This document shows, piece after piece, positions 52,421 through 60,675 of a stretch of DNA of 64,000 nucleotides; within the stretch, counting starts at the first letter, position 1, and every line of letters starts with the position of its first letter. The notes beneath the pieces are model-generated. The model searched no databases and was not told the origin of the DNA. It saw only the letters and a list, made by a program, of their open reading frames with translations. Position numbers and translations under genes: made by a program. Where the stretch lies: NCBI GenBank assembly GCA_023397905.1, contig JAEWSZ010000061.1, forward strand, positions 13,266 through 77,265, in the 5' to 3' direction. The stretch is from Bacillota bacterium (GTDB lineage Bacteria; Bacillota; Clostridia; Acetivibrionales; DSM-1351).

Positions 52421-54832
52421 CTAACCGCACTTGCTGTACCCGCAGTGCCTGCAGATCACGCAGCCTCCTTCATGCTCCACCGCCTTCCCGCATTCGGGGC
52501 AGACATTGTCGGAAGCTTCTTCATTTGAAGCTGCGGCCTTATCCGGATTTGAGCAGTCCTCCTTCATAGTGCAGGCCGTGCAGTCGGAATCGCATTCTTC
52601 TTCTGATGAATAATTTCTGGCGGTCGGCCTCTGAAAAACGCTGTATTCAGGAGTGGACAATTCACCGGCAATTTCCTCATCCCTGTTTCCCTGGATCTTT
52701 GCAACCTTTTCTATCAATCTGCCGATGGCATCAGGACAGGACATTACCTTCAAACCTTTCTGCCTGATGGTCGACGGGCATCTGATACCCTTGAGCTGCT
52801 CAACAATTGATTTGACGTCCATACCCGAACGCAAAGCCACCGAAACCAGCCTGCTGGTCGCTTCAGACTGTGAAGGGCAGCCCCCTGCCCGGCCGGTGTT
52901 TGTGAACACCTCGCAAATCCCGTTTTCATCGTAATTAACAGTTATATAAAGATTTCCGCAGCCGATTTTCACCTTTTCGGTAAACCCTGTGGTTATATCA
53001 GGCCTGGGCCTGGGCTCCACTCCGGCTCCCATTTTAAATCCCGTCATATCGTTGTTGACGGCGCAGGAATCACAATAGACATTCTCACCTTCCGGCAAGG
53101 GCTGACTGCCGTCATTTTCTTTTCCCTGGACCTTTCCGATATTGAGCACCTGCAGGTCACGGCTTCCGTCCCTGTAGATTGTCACACCCTTGCACTGTGT
53201 TCTGTAAGCGAGGGTATACACCTCCCTCACATCATCCGTAGTGGCGTCATGGCTCAGATTTACCGTCTTTGAAACCGCGTTGTCTGTATGTCTCTGAAAA
53301 GCGGCCTGCATCTTCACATGCCATTCGGGCAGCACGTCATGGGCTGTGACAAAAATCTCACGGGCATCTTTAGGAACCTCTTCCATGTCCTTAACAGTTC
53401 CTTTATTTGCAATTTCCTTCATTAATTCGTCTGAATAAAATCCGCCCCGGACTGCGGCGTTTTTAAAGACCGGATTTACTTCCACCAGCTCGTTATTGTC
53501 CATGACATTTCTGATATAGGATATGGCAAATATAGGTTCGATCCCGCTGGAAACTCCTGCAATCAGGCTCAGTGTCCCGGTAGGAGCAATTGTAGTGGTA
53601 GTGGCATTTCTCAGCTTGACACCCTTTTTGGCATAAATACTGTCTTCATAAAAAGGAAAGGTCCCTTTCTGTTTAGCCAGTGCCTGTGAAGCCTCCATGG
53701 CATTTTTTTGTATGAATTCCATTATCCTGTCGGCCAGATCAATTGCGGTCTGGGAGTTATAAGGCACGCCGATGGCGCACAGCATATCCGCCCATCCCAT
53801 GACGCCCAGGCCGATTTTCCTTGTGCCCCTGGTCATCCTGTCAATCTCCGGCAAGGGGTATTTATTGACCTCTATGACATTGTCCAGAAAATGTACGGCT
53901 TTTTTAACGGTATTTGCCAGCTTCTCGTAATCAATGGCGCTCCTGTCCGGGTTCAGCATATTGTACAGGTTAATGGATCCCAGGTTGCACGCTTCATAGG
54001 GAAGCAAGGGCTGCTCTCCGCAGGGATTTGTGCTTTCTATCTCACCCAGCTTCGGGGTGACGTTATCCCTGTTAAGCCTGTCAAGGAATATTATACCCGG
54101 CTCGCCGTTTTTCCAGGCCATTTCAACAATAATATCAAATACCTTCCTGGCATTGAGCTTTTCAACAGGTTTTCTGGTCTTTGGATCCACCAGTTCATAT
54201 TCCAGGTTGTATTCCACAGCCTTCATAAACTCTTCGGTAATACCTACGCTCAAGTTAAAATTTGTTATTTCAGAATTATCCTTTTTACAGGAAATAAATT
54301 CAAGTATATCGGGATGGTCAACCCTCAAGATGCCCATATTTGCACCACGCCGGGTCCCTCCCTGTTTAACGGCCTCGGTTGCCGCATTAAAAACCTTCAT
54401 AAAGCTCACAGGCCCGCTGGCAACTCCGCCGGTCGAATTTACCGCAGCCCCCTTTGGACGGAGCCGCGAAAAACTGAAGCCCGTTCCGCCGCCGCTCTTA
54501 TGTATCAGCGCAGCATTTTTTATTGTTTCAAATATGCCTTCCATAGTATCTTCCACGGGGAGCACAAAACATGCGCTGAGCTGTCCGAGAGGCCTTCCCG
54601 CATTCATCAGGGTTGGAGAATTAGGTAAAAACTCCAGATCGGTCATCATATTAAAAAATCCTTTTTCAATTTCAGCAAGGCCATCCTCATCCGTATATTC
54701 CGCATCTGCAGAGGCAATTGCTTTTGCTACTCTTCTGAACATACCTTCGCAATCTTCAATCAGATTACCGTTTTCATCCTTTTCCAAATATCTTTTCTCT
54801 AGTACTTTAATGGCATTTTCCGAAAGCCTCAT
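52421..54832 (-). CDS. nrdJ: Adenosylcobalamin-dependent (class II) ribonucleotide reductase
   Basis: An 803-residue class II reductase. ATG 54832 (MRLSENAIKVLEKRYL) has GAGAGGAG about 10 bases upstream. LSACFVLPVEDTMEGIF and the active-site region NPCGEQPLLPYEACNLGSINL are family hallmarks. GGTGFSFSRLRPKGAAV is the typical binding loop. Late in the protein come the CRSP-type zone VNLSHDATTDDVREVY and a zinc-ribbon tail (CPECGK...CRHCG) thought to take part in thiol exchange. It reduces ribonucleotides to deoxyribonucleotides independently of oxygen. The upstream region has a sigma-A promoter overlapped by an NrdR box plus a second box 32 bases on, so expression should be repressed by NrdR when dATP is high. 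Confidence 0.95.
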   Translation of the reverse strand: MRLSENAIKVLEKRYLEKDENGNLIEDCEGMFRRVAKAIASADAEYTDEDGLAEIEKGFFNMMTDLEFLPNSPTLMNAGRPLGQLSACFVLPVEDTMEGIFETIKNAALIHKSGGGTGFSFSRLRPKGAAVNSTGGVASGPVSFMKVFNAATEAVKQGGTRRGANMGILRVDHPDILEFISCKKDNSEITNFNLSVGITEEFMKAVEYNLEYELVDPKTRKPVEKLNARKVFDIIVEMAWKNGEPGIIFLDRLNRDNVTPKLGEIESTNPCGEQPLLPYEACNLGSINLYNMLNPDRSAIDYEKLANTVKKAVHFLDNVIEVNKYPLPEIDRMTRGTRKIGLGVMGWADMLCAIGVPYNSQTAIDLADRIMEFIQKNAMEASQALAKQKGTFPFYEDSIYAKKGVKLRNATTTTIAPTGTLSLIAGVSSGIEPIFAISYIRNVMDNNELVEVNPVFKNAAVRGGFYSDELMKEIANKGTVKDMEEVPKDAREIFVTAHDVLPEWHVKMQAAFQRHTDNAVSKTVNLSHDATTDDVREVYTLAYRTQCKGVTIYRDGSRDLQVLNIGKVQGKENDGSQPLPEGENVYCDSCAVNNDMTGFKMGAGVEPRPRPDITTGFTEKVKIGCGNLYITVNYDENGICEVFTNTGRAGGCPSQSEATSRLVSVALRSGMDVKSIVEQLKGIRCPSTIRQKGLKVMSCPDAIGRLIEKVAKIQGNRDEEIAGELSTPEYSVFQRPTARNYSSEEECDSDCTACTMKEDCSNPDKAAASNEEASDNVCPECGKAVEHEGGCVICRHCGYSKCG

Positions 54833-54890
54833 TAAAATTAATCTCCTCTCAAGAACTGTCTGGAAATAAAACCCCAAAAGTCATTTAAAA

Positions 54891-54960
54891 GCTTAAAAAA
54901 CTTTAAGCTATAATGGTTTAGCCTCAAAGAGCTTTAAGCCGCAAGGACTTTAAGCTCTTT
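54891..54960 (-). other. Two hairpins with repeated GCTTAAAG in the nrdJ leader
   Basis: On the minus strand one stem (AAAGAGCTT with AAGCTCTTT, 54926-54960) and a second (GCTTAAA with TTTAAGC, 54891-54908, followed by TTTTAAATGACTTTT) occupy the leader before nrdJ. The core GCTTAAAG recurs. The second resembles a weak terminator. No conserved B12-box of a cobalamin riboswitch is visible. Function is unknown; RNA-level control or chance AT-rich pairing are both possible. Confidence 0.5.
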
Positions 54961-54964
54961 AAAA

Positions 54965-54980
54965 TAACAACATTTAGTGT
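54965..54980 (-). promoter_or_regulatory. NrdR box (downstream copy)
   Basis: The plus-strand 16-mer TAACAACATTTAGTGT matches the NrdR palindrome consensus acaCwAtATaTwGtgt at all but a few positions. It starts exactly 32 bases from the other box, three helical turns, as in known tandem NrdR sites. Confidence 0.75.
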
Positions 54981-54996
54981 TTTAATTTTATTCTCT

Positions 54997-55012
54997 ACAC
55001 TATATATTGTAC
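54997..55012 (-). promoter_or_regulatory. NrdR box (promoter-overlapping copy)
   Basis: ACACTATATATTGTAC matches the NrdR consensus nearly perfectly and covers the -10 of the nrdJ promoter, so NrdR binding would block RNA polymerase. Confidence 0.85.
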
Positions 55013-55034
55013 CACCTTTCAATCTATAGTTCAA
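55006..55034 (-). promoter_or_regulatory. Sigma-A promoter of nrdJ
   Basis: On the minus strand TTGAAC, a 17-bp spacer and TACAAT. The -10 lies inside the NrdR box. The predicted transcript has a leader of about 165 bases. Confidence 0.7.
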
Positions 55035-55083
55035 TATTTCTGCAAACGATTTTTTATAAGTCAATTACTTTTTACCTGAACAG

Positions 55084-55117
55084 TAAAAAACAGGACAGCG
55101 TTATTTTAGCCATCCTG
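55084..55117 (-). terminator. Terminator of the DUF4015 gene
   Basis: A 9-bp stem (CAGGATGGC with GCTGTCCTG, two G-U pairs) is followed by TTTTTT on the minus strand, 67 bases after the stop at 55184. Confidence 0.75.
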
Positions 55118-55183
55118 CCTGAAATTATTAGGTTTCATATAATTTTAAATATATTTAATTTTCAGATTGCCTCTTTATTCTCA

Positions 55184-56503
55184 TTACTTTTCCGGTGTGA
55201 AATATGATTCCTGGTATTTATTGCTGGGATCCCACAGTATCCATTCCTCATAACCGGCATCATATACGGCCTTTATCTGATCCCTTACCTGCTGGGCCCC
55301 ATAGGTCTGATAATACCCGTTTGGAAGGTACTTGGCGGTAAATGCCTGAATATACGGCCTTACCTTGGCCTTATATTCGGGTATGCCCGAAATCTTGGAT
55401 TTAGCAGCCATCAACGCATTGTACACAACCTTATATGGCTCCAGATCGGGCTTGGTGAATACTATGCCGTTGATCTGCTGGCCAACGCCGTTGGACATAA
55501 CTCCGCTTTTTGCATTATTCGCGTAGTGTGACGGATAAATCATAGGGCTTATGCAGTATATGTCTTTTCCGACCTCGGTTATTCTCTGTCCGATGCTTTC
55601 CCCATCCGGTTTACTTTCAATGATTATTGCAAACACATCCGCTGAAACAGGCACTCCTGCCCCGGTATGCAGCTCTTTCTCCGCTTTTGCCAGAAACCCG
55701 TCAATTGCAACGGCTTTTTCCGGAACATTGCTCCCATAATTAAAATCACCTTTTCTGCCTGTGGGAAATCTCACATAGTCAAACTGGATTTCATCAAAGC
55801 CTTTTGATACGGCTTCCTTGGCTATGGCTATATTGTAATCCCAGACATCTTCATTATATGGATTTGTCCATGGAGTCTTTCCGTTTTCAAGCCAGAGTGA
55901 GCCCGAAGAATTCTTAATGGCCAGATCCGCTCTGTTCTTTGCAAGAACAGGATCTTTAAATGTAACAATACGTCCGATCACATATACCCCGTTCTCGTGA
56001 AATTTCTTGATAAGGGTTTCAGGATTGTAATATTTTATCTGTTTGCCATACTTTTTCACGGCATCAAGACTTGATTCATAATTAAGAGAGCCGTCCTCTT
56101 TAATATCGACAACCACCGCATTTAATTCCGTCTTGTTAGCCAGAGCGATTATACTGTCCACTCTTGCGGTTGAACCCGCCGAAGGACCTGTAAGATATAC
56201 CGCTTTGACCTTTGCCTTTTCAATACTCGGAGACAGCTGCAACCCATTGGTGGTTTGCGGTTTCTGCTCCTGATCAACCGTAGAATCCGTCGGTTCTCCT
56301 GTGGTAGTGGTGGAAGCTGTCTGTTCTGCGCCTTTAGTTGAATTGGAAACAGTCGCATTGCTTTGCTGAGCTGTTTGCCCGGATGAGTCCGTACTTGTTT
56401 TGCTGTTGTCGCCGTTCCCGCTGAAAAAAGTGGCGCAGGACGTAAGAAGCAAAATAGCCGATAAAACTGATATTACAATAATAATTTTTGATTTGTTTTT
56501 CAT
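55184..56503 (-). CDS. DUF4015 putative glycoside-hydrolase-like lipoprotein
   Basis: A 439-residue lipoprotein (lipobox LLTSC near residue 23) with a Ser/Thr/Gln-rich linker to about residue 85. The rest matches the DUF4015 TIM-barrel family: KAVYLTGPSAGSTARVDSII, then LNAVVVDIKEDGSLNY, YVIGRIVTFKDPVLAK, WTNPYNEDVWDYNIAIAKEA, FDEIQFDYVRFPTG and the C-terminal YEEWILWDPSNKY. The D-Y-V-R-F-P motif and the acidic strand ends resemble alpha-amylase-like hydrolases, but no activity has been firmly tied to the family. It is probably a cell-surface enzyme acting on wall or extracellular glycans. It is a single gene with its own terminator. Confidence 0.88.
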   Translation of the reverse strand: MKNKSKIIIVISVLSAILLLTSCATFFSGNGDNSKTSTDSSGQTAQQSNATVSNSTKGAEQTASTTTTGEPTDSTVDQEQKPQTTNGLQLSPSIEKAKVKAVYLTGPSAGSTARVDSIIALANKTELNAVVVDIKEDGSLNYESSLDAVKKYGKQIKYYNPETLIKKFHENGVYVIGRIVTFKDPVLAKNRADLAIKNSSGSLWLENGKTPWTNPYNEDVWDYNIAIAKEAVSKGFDEIQFDYVRFPTGRKGDFNYGSNVPEKAVAIDGFLAKAEKELHTGAGVPVSADVFAIIIESKPDGESIGQRITEVGKDIYCISPMIYPSHYANNAKSGVMSNGVGQQINGIVFTKPDLEPYKVVYNALMAAKSKISGIPEYKAKVRPYIQAFTAKYLPNGYYQTYGAQQVRDQIKAVYDAGYEEWILWDPSNKYQESYFTPEK

Positions 56504-56683
56504 AAGTACCTCATCCTAAAATATTTTTTCATTTGTTTATAGTATAACTTGAATCGATCATTTTATATATGAGTTTTTCAATTAGTCATACATTTTAAAT
56601 TATACATAATACCACAGGAAAAATCAAACTGTTAATTTATTAATTATTAATTTACAAAATATTTCTGAAAATTTACAAACCGG

Positions 56684-57649
56684 TTAAAAAAGATGGCACG
56701 CAACCTGATGACCGTCTTTTACCTGCCGGAATTCAGGAACCTGTTCACGGCAGATATCCTTGGCATACGGGCATCTCGTGTGGAATCTGCACCCGGAAGG
56801 CGGATTTTCCGGGCTTGGTATATCGCCGCTCAGCACTATCCGGTTGTGCTTGCGTTCCGGGTCAGGAACCGGCACTGCCGACAGCAGCGCTTTTGTATAG
56901 GGATGGATGGGGGCTGAAAACAGTTCGTTCCTTGTGGCCAGCTCCACCACCGAGCCCAGGTACATAATAGCGATCCGCGAACATAGGTGTTCAACTATCC
57001 CCAGGTCATGCGAAATAAACAGATATGTGAGCTTCCGTTCTATCTGAAGATCGCTGAACAGGTTTATGATCTGCGCCTGGATTGAAACATCCAGTGAGGA
57101 AACCGGTTCGTCCGCCACGACAAATTCTGGATTCAGCGCCATGGCTCTCGCTATAACAATACGCTGGCGCTGTCCGCCGGAAAATTCATGAGGGTACCGG
57201 TCCATAAACCTGACGGCCATTCCGCACTGGATCATGATATTTTCCACCCGCTCCTCTACATCGGCCTTTGTGGCCAGCCCATGTGCAAGCAGAGGCTCGG
57301 CGATGGCATCGCCGATACGGATACGTGGATTGAGCGAGCTGTATGGGTCCTGAAAAATATACTGCATCCTTGTGTGGAGCTTCTGAAATTTCTTCGGAGG
57401 AAGCGTATGGACATCCAGACCGTCAAACAGCACCTGCCCGGAGGTTTTTTCATGCATGCGCAGCACGGTCTGCCCCAGGGTGGTCTTTCCGCTTCCGGAC
57501 TCGCCTACCAGTCCGAAGGCCTCCCCCCGGAATATCTCAATACTGACGCCGTCCACAGCCCGGACCCAGCCCACAGGCCTTCCGAATAAACCGCCCTTAA
57601 CGGGAAAATATTTTTTTAAATCAGAAATCTTTAGCAGTGGTTGATCCAT
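56684..57649 (-). CDS. oppF: Oligopeptide ABC transporter ATP-binding protein (OppF type)
   Basis: A 321-residue ATPase from ATG 57649 (GAAGGAG 6 bases upstream). A longer in-frame extension overlaps oppD and has no domain. Walker A is GESGSGKTT. The Q-loop is YIFQDPYSSLNP, the signature FSGGQRQR, Walker B FVVADEPVSSLDVS, and the switch His is in FISHDLG. The C-terminal oligopeptide/dipeptide extension has the Cys cluster (CRFHTRCPYAKDICREQVPEF) that binds an iron-sulfur cluster in Opp/Dpp ATPases. The start overlaps the end of oppD by 29 bases. It pairs with OppD to power peptide import. Confidence 0.95.
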   Translation of the reverse strand: MDQPLLKISDLKKYFPVKGGLFGRPVGWVRAVDGVSIEIFRGEAFGLVGESGSGKTTLGQTVLRMHEKTSGQVLFDGLDVHTLPPKKFQKLHTRMQYIFQDPYSSLNPRIRIGDAIAEPLLAHGLATKADVEERVENIMIQCGMAVRFMDRYPHEFSGGQRQRIVIARAMALNPEFVVADEPVSSLDVSIQAQIINLFSDLQIERKLTYLFISHDLGIVEHLCSRIAIMYLGSVVELATRNELFSAPIHPYTKALLSAVPVPDPERKHNRIVLSGDIPSPENPPSGCRFHTRCPYAKDICREQVPEFRQVKDGHQVACHLF

Positions 57650-58625
57650 TGGCAGCTCCTTCCTCATATAACAAGCAGGCAGTTTTATGCCCTCCCTCAT
57701 CCGAAACAAACTCCGGGTAACCATGACGGCAGGCTTCCATGCAGTTTTCACAGCGGTCTGCAAAATAGCAGCCCTGCGGCAGGTCCGACAGGTCCGGTAC
57801 CTGTCCTTTAATGGAATACAGCCGGTCACTGTGCTGCCCGATCACAGGTCTTGATTTTAAAAGCCCGCGGGTATACGGATGCCGAGGATTTCTGAATAAT
57901 TCCATCACCGGAGCTTCCTCGATGATCTTCCCGGCGTACATGACGATCACATAATCCGCAATTTCGGCTACAACACCCAGATCGTGTGTAATAAACAGGA
58001 TGGACATGTCCGATTGGTCGCGGAGTTGCCTCAGCAGGTCAAGCACCTGTGCCTGGATCGTAACATCCAGTGCGGTAGTCGGCTCGTCAGCCACCAGCAG
58101 CTCAGGCTCACAGCTCAGGGCAATGGCTATCATCACACGCTGCAGCATACCCCCGCTCAACTCATGGGGGTATGAATCCATAATCTGTTCGGCCCGTGGG
58201 AGCCCCACTTTTTTAATCAGCTCTATACCCTTTTCCCACGCTTCTTTCCGGTCGCACAGGGTATGTTCCAGAATGGTCTCCGAAATCTGCCGCCCTATGG
58301 TAAATACCGGGTTCAAAGATGTCATGGGCTCCTGGAATATCATTGAAATTTTATCGCCCCGCAGATTGTGAATTTCCTTTGTATTCATTTTTAATATATC
58401 TTTATTTTGAAACAGAATTTCACCACCGGCAATCCGCCCCGGGAAATCAATCAGGCGCAAAATGGAAAGAGCGGTGACGCTTTTGCCGCATCCCGATTCC
58501 CCCACAATGCAGACCACCTTCCCTTTTGGTATGGAAAAGCTCACATCGTCAACCGCTTTGCTGATGCGTCCCTCCACATTGAAAAAAGTCTGCAGATGGC
58601 GGATATTAATAACTGGTTCTTCCAT
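57621..58625 (-). CDS. oppD: Oligopeptide ABC transporter ATP-binding protein (OppD type)
   Basis: A 334-residue ATPase with Walker A GESGCGKSV, Q-loop MIFQEPMTSLNPVF, signature LSGGMLQR, Walker B LLVADEPTTALDVT and switch His FITHDLG. The C-terminal Cys motif reads CYFADRCENCMEAC. It starts 3 bases after oppC ends and overlaps oppF, so the module is translationally coupled. It forms the heterodimeric motor of the peptide importer. The substrate could be nutrient peptides, and nothing links it to the lipopeptide or the pheromone. Confidence 0.95.
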   Translation of the reverse strand: MEEPVINIRHLQTFFNVEGRISKAVDDVSFSIPKGKVVCIVGESGCGKSVTALSILRLIDFPGRIAGGEILFQNKDILKMNTKEIHNLRGDKISMIFQEPMTSLNPVFTIGRQISETILEHTLCDRKEAWEKGIELIKKVGLPRAEQIMDSYPHELSGGMLQRVMIAIALSCEPELLVADEPTTALDVTIQAQVLDLLRQLRDQSDMSILFITHDLGVVAEIADYVIVMYAGKIIEEAPVMELFRNPRHPYTRGLLKSRPVIGQHSDRLYSIKGQVPDLSDLPQGCYFADRCENCMEACRHGYPEFVSDEGGHKTACLLYEEGAANGSTTAKDF

Positions 58626-58628
58626 GTG

Positions 58629-59549
58629 CTACCTTCCTTTCATTTTGGGATCCAAAACGTCCCGGATTGCGTCACCCAGCACGTTGATGGCAACGACGGT
58701 GATAAAAATTGCAGCCCCTGGCGGAATCCAGAGCCACGGGTGCTTCTGGAAATCAATCAGGTTGTTGGCTATGGTTATCATATTTCCCCACGACGAAGTG
58801 GGCTCTACCACACCCAATCCGAGAAAGCTGAGTGTGGATTCGCTCAGAATGCCGGAAGCCGTGCTCAGAGTCGCAACAACTATTAACAGGGGAAACGTAT
58901 TCGGCAGAAGGTGGTGGAATATCTTCCGGCGCGTGCCGATTCCCAGCACATCGGCCGCCTTCATGTACATCTGTTCCCGCAGGGACAGTATCTGTCCGCG
59001 GATCAGCCGGGCCAGCCCCGGCCAGCCCACCAGGCTCAGCATGAGCATTACTATATACAGCCGGTAATCCGTTGGCACTTTTAATTCCGAAAGCAGGGCT
59101 GCGATAATTATCAGCAGCGGAAGGCTCGGAACGGACATCAGAATATCCGCGGCGCGCATGATGATGCTGTCCACAACACCGCCGTAATAACCTGAAACAG
59201 CTCCCAGCAATGATCCCAGCAGCAGTGAAAGCACCATGGAGGCAAGGCCTACCGTCAATGATATACGCCCTGCAAACATCAACCTGGTCAGCACATCACG
59301 GCCGTATATGTCTGTGCCAAGCCAGTGTGACAGATCTGGCGGATGCTTCATAACCGTCACGTCAATCCCATTGGAGGGATAGGGCGAAAGCAGCGGGCCC
59401 ACAAAGCTGAACAGGAACATAAAGGTCAGAAGGCAGGCGCTTAATACCGCGCTCTTATTTTTAAACAACCTTCGGAAGGACTGCGCCCAAATGGATTTTG
59501 AACGCTTCCGCTCCGCATTCACAGGAGCATTTCTTTTAAAAACAGACAT
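58629..59549 (-). CDS. oppC: Oligopeptide ABC transporter permease (OppC type)
   Basis: A 306-residue permease. An N-terminal cytoplasmic OppC_N segment (RNAPVNAERKRSKSIWAQSFRRLFKNK) precedes six membrane helices. LGTDIYGRDVLTRLMFAGRISLTVG and the EAA-loop (MKAADVLGIGTRRKIFHHLLPN) are characteristic of the family. It starts 1 base after the oppB stop. It partners OppB as the translocation channel. Confidence 0.95.
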   Translation of the reverse strand: MSVFKRNAPVNAERKRSKSIWAQSFRRLFKNKSAVLSACLLTFMFLFSFVGPLLSPYPSNGIDVTVMKHPPDLSHWLGTDIYGRDVLTRLMFAGRISLTVGLASMVLSLLLGSLLGAVSGYYGGVVDSIIMRAADILMSVPSLPLLIIIAALLSELKVPTDYRLYIVMLMLSLVGWPGLARLIRGQILSLREQMYMKAADVLGIGTRRKIFHHLLPNTFPLLIVVATLSTASGILSESTLSFLGLGVVEPTSSWGNMITIANNLIDFQKHPWLWIPPGAAIFITVVAINVLGDAIRDVLDPKMKGR

Positions 59550-59550
59550 G

Positions 59551-60522
59551 TCAGCTCCCCTCCTTTTTCGTCAGCCGGATACGCGGATCGGCCGCAGCAT
59601 ACAGAACATCCGCCAGAAAATTTCCCACTATTGTCAGAAACGATAAAAACATTGTCAATGTCATCAGCACGGGATAGTCTCTGGCAGAAAGCGCCTCCAG
59701 CTGGATCCGGCCTATACCTGGCCAGCTGAAAATCTGCTCTGTTATTATGGCGCCTGAAAACAGGCCGGGCAATTCAAAAGCCAGCAGCGTAATTGCCGGC
59801 AGTATGGCATTTCGAAGAGCATGGCGGAAAATGACAGTCCTCTCCTTCAGGCCCTTGGCACGCGCCGTCCGTATAAAATCCATACGCAGCACTTCCAGCA
59901 TGCCGGTTCTGAAATATCTTGTCAAAGAGCCTACGCTCAGAAATGTCAGGACGGCAATGGGCAGTATCATATGGCGCAGGACCTCCAGCACATGGGCAAG
60001 TCCCGCGGTAGTGCTCCCCGTGTCTATCATGCCTCCGATTGGAAGAACGTGAAGATCTACGCCGAATATCTTTATCAGCAGCAGGCCTATAAAGAACGAC
60101 GGCACGGACAGGGATGCAAATACCCCCAATGTTACCAGACGGTCAAAAACCGAATACTGTTTTGTCGCCGAGTAAATGCCGATAATCAGTGCCAGAGTCC
60201 ACGTAAGAAACAGAGTGGCAAGAGCTACTATGAATGAATTCCAGATGTACTGGTTGATCAGTGTCGTCACTGGCTGCATATACTGGAGCGAAAAACCGAA
60301 GTCGCCGTGGAACACATTTTTCAGCCATATAAAATACCGCACTATCACCGGTTTGTTCAAGCCGTACAGGGTCCGGAGTTCCTCCAGACGCTGTGGGCTG
60401 AGCTTCCGGTTTGAAGAAAAGTAGTCTCCCGGCATCATGGCAAACAGAAAAAAAATGAGCAGAGATATTCCCAGAAGAATAGGAATCATCTGCAAAAAAC
60501 GCCGCAGTATATATTTTTTCAT
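59551..60522 (-). CDS. oppB: Oligopeptide ABC transporter permease (OppB type)
   Basis: A 323-residue permease from ATG 60522 (AGGCGG 6 bases upstream). MKKYILRRFLQMIPILLGISLLIFFLF is the typical first helix. MPGDYF, LRTLYGLNKPVIVRYFIWLKN and the EAA-loop RTARAKGLKERTVIFRHALRN are OppB/DppB hallmarks, with about six membrane helices. It lies 153 bases after oppA. That gap holds two strong hairpins, suggesting lower expression than the binding protein. Confidence 0.95.
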   Translation of the reverse strand: MKKYILRRFLQMIPILLGISLLIFFLFAMMPGDYFSSNRKLSPQRLEELRTLYGLNKPVIVRYFIWLKNVFHGDFGFSLQYMQPVTTLINQYIWNSFIVALATLFLTWTLALIIGIYSATKQYSVFDRLVTLGVFASLSVPSFFIGLLLIKIFGVDLHVLPIGGMIDTGSTTAGLAHVLEVLRHMILPIAVLTFLSVGSLTRYFRTGMLEVLRMDFIRTARAKGLKERTVIFRHALRNAILPAITLLAFELPGLFSGAIITEQIFSWPGIGRIQLEALSARDYPVLMTLTMFLSFLTIVGNFLADVLYAAADPRIRLTKKEGS

Positions 60523-60539
60523 GGTCAACCGCCTTTCAT

Positions 60540-60581
60540 GCCGCCGAATACGCTCCCCGGCGCTGGAGAGCATCCGGCGGC
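60540..60581 (-). other. GC-rich hairpin between oppA and oppB (near oppB)
   Basis: On the minus strand GCCGCCG pairs with CGGCGGC around a smaller nested stem (GCTC with GAGC). It ends 17 bases before the oppB ATG. It may modulate oppB translation or stop 3' decay. It has no T tract of its own. Confidence 0.6.
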
Positions 60582-60606
60582 CTTTTTATTTATACTTAGT
60601 ACGCTG

Positions 60607-60633
60607 AAATGTCCAGCGGTTGGCTGGACATTT
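60607..60633 (-). other. Perfect hairpin between oppA and oppB (near oppA)
   Basis: AAATGTCCAGC pairs perfectly with GCTGGACATTT around a short loop, 42 bases after the oppA stop, without a T-run. It is probably an mRNA stabiliser or processing site allowing excess binding protein. Confidence 0.6.
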
Positions 60634-60675
60634 TGAATTCAGCTTTATTTAGAATATCCGTTTAGCAAAGGACGG

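Noticed and set aside
53708..54869. Long plus-strand frames inside nrdJ
   Set aside because: They lie opposite the highly conserved reductase and show no family motif.
54833..55010. Cobalamin riboswitch in the nrdJ leader
   Set aside because: The conserved B12-box and core are not visible; only simple hairpins are present.
56684..57829. 60-residue N-terminal extension of oppF
   Set aside because: It overlaps oppD, contains no domain, and the internal ATG at 57649 has a strong ribosome site.
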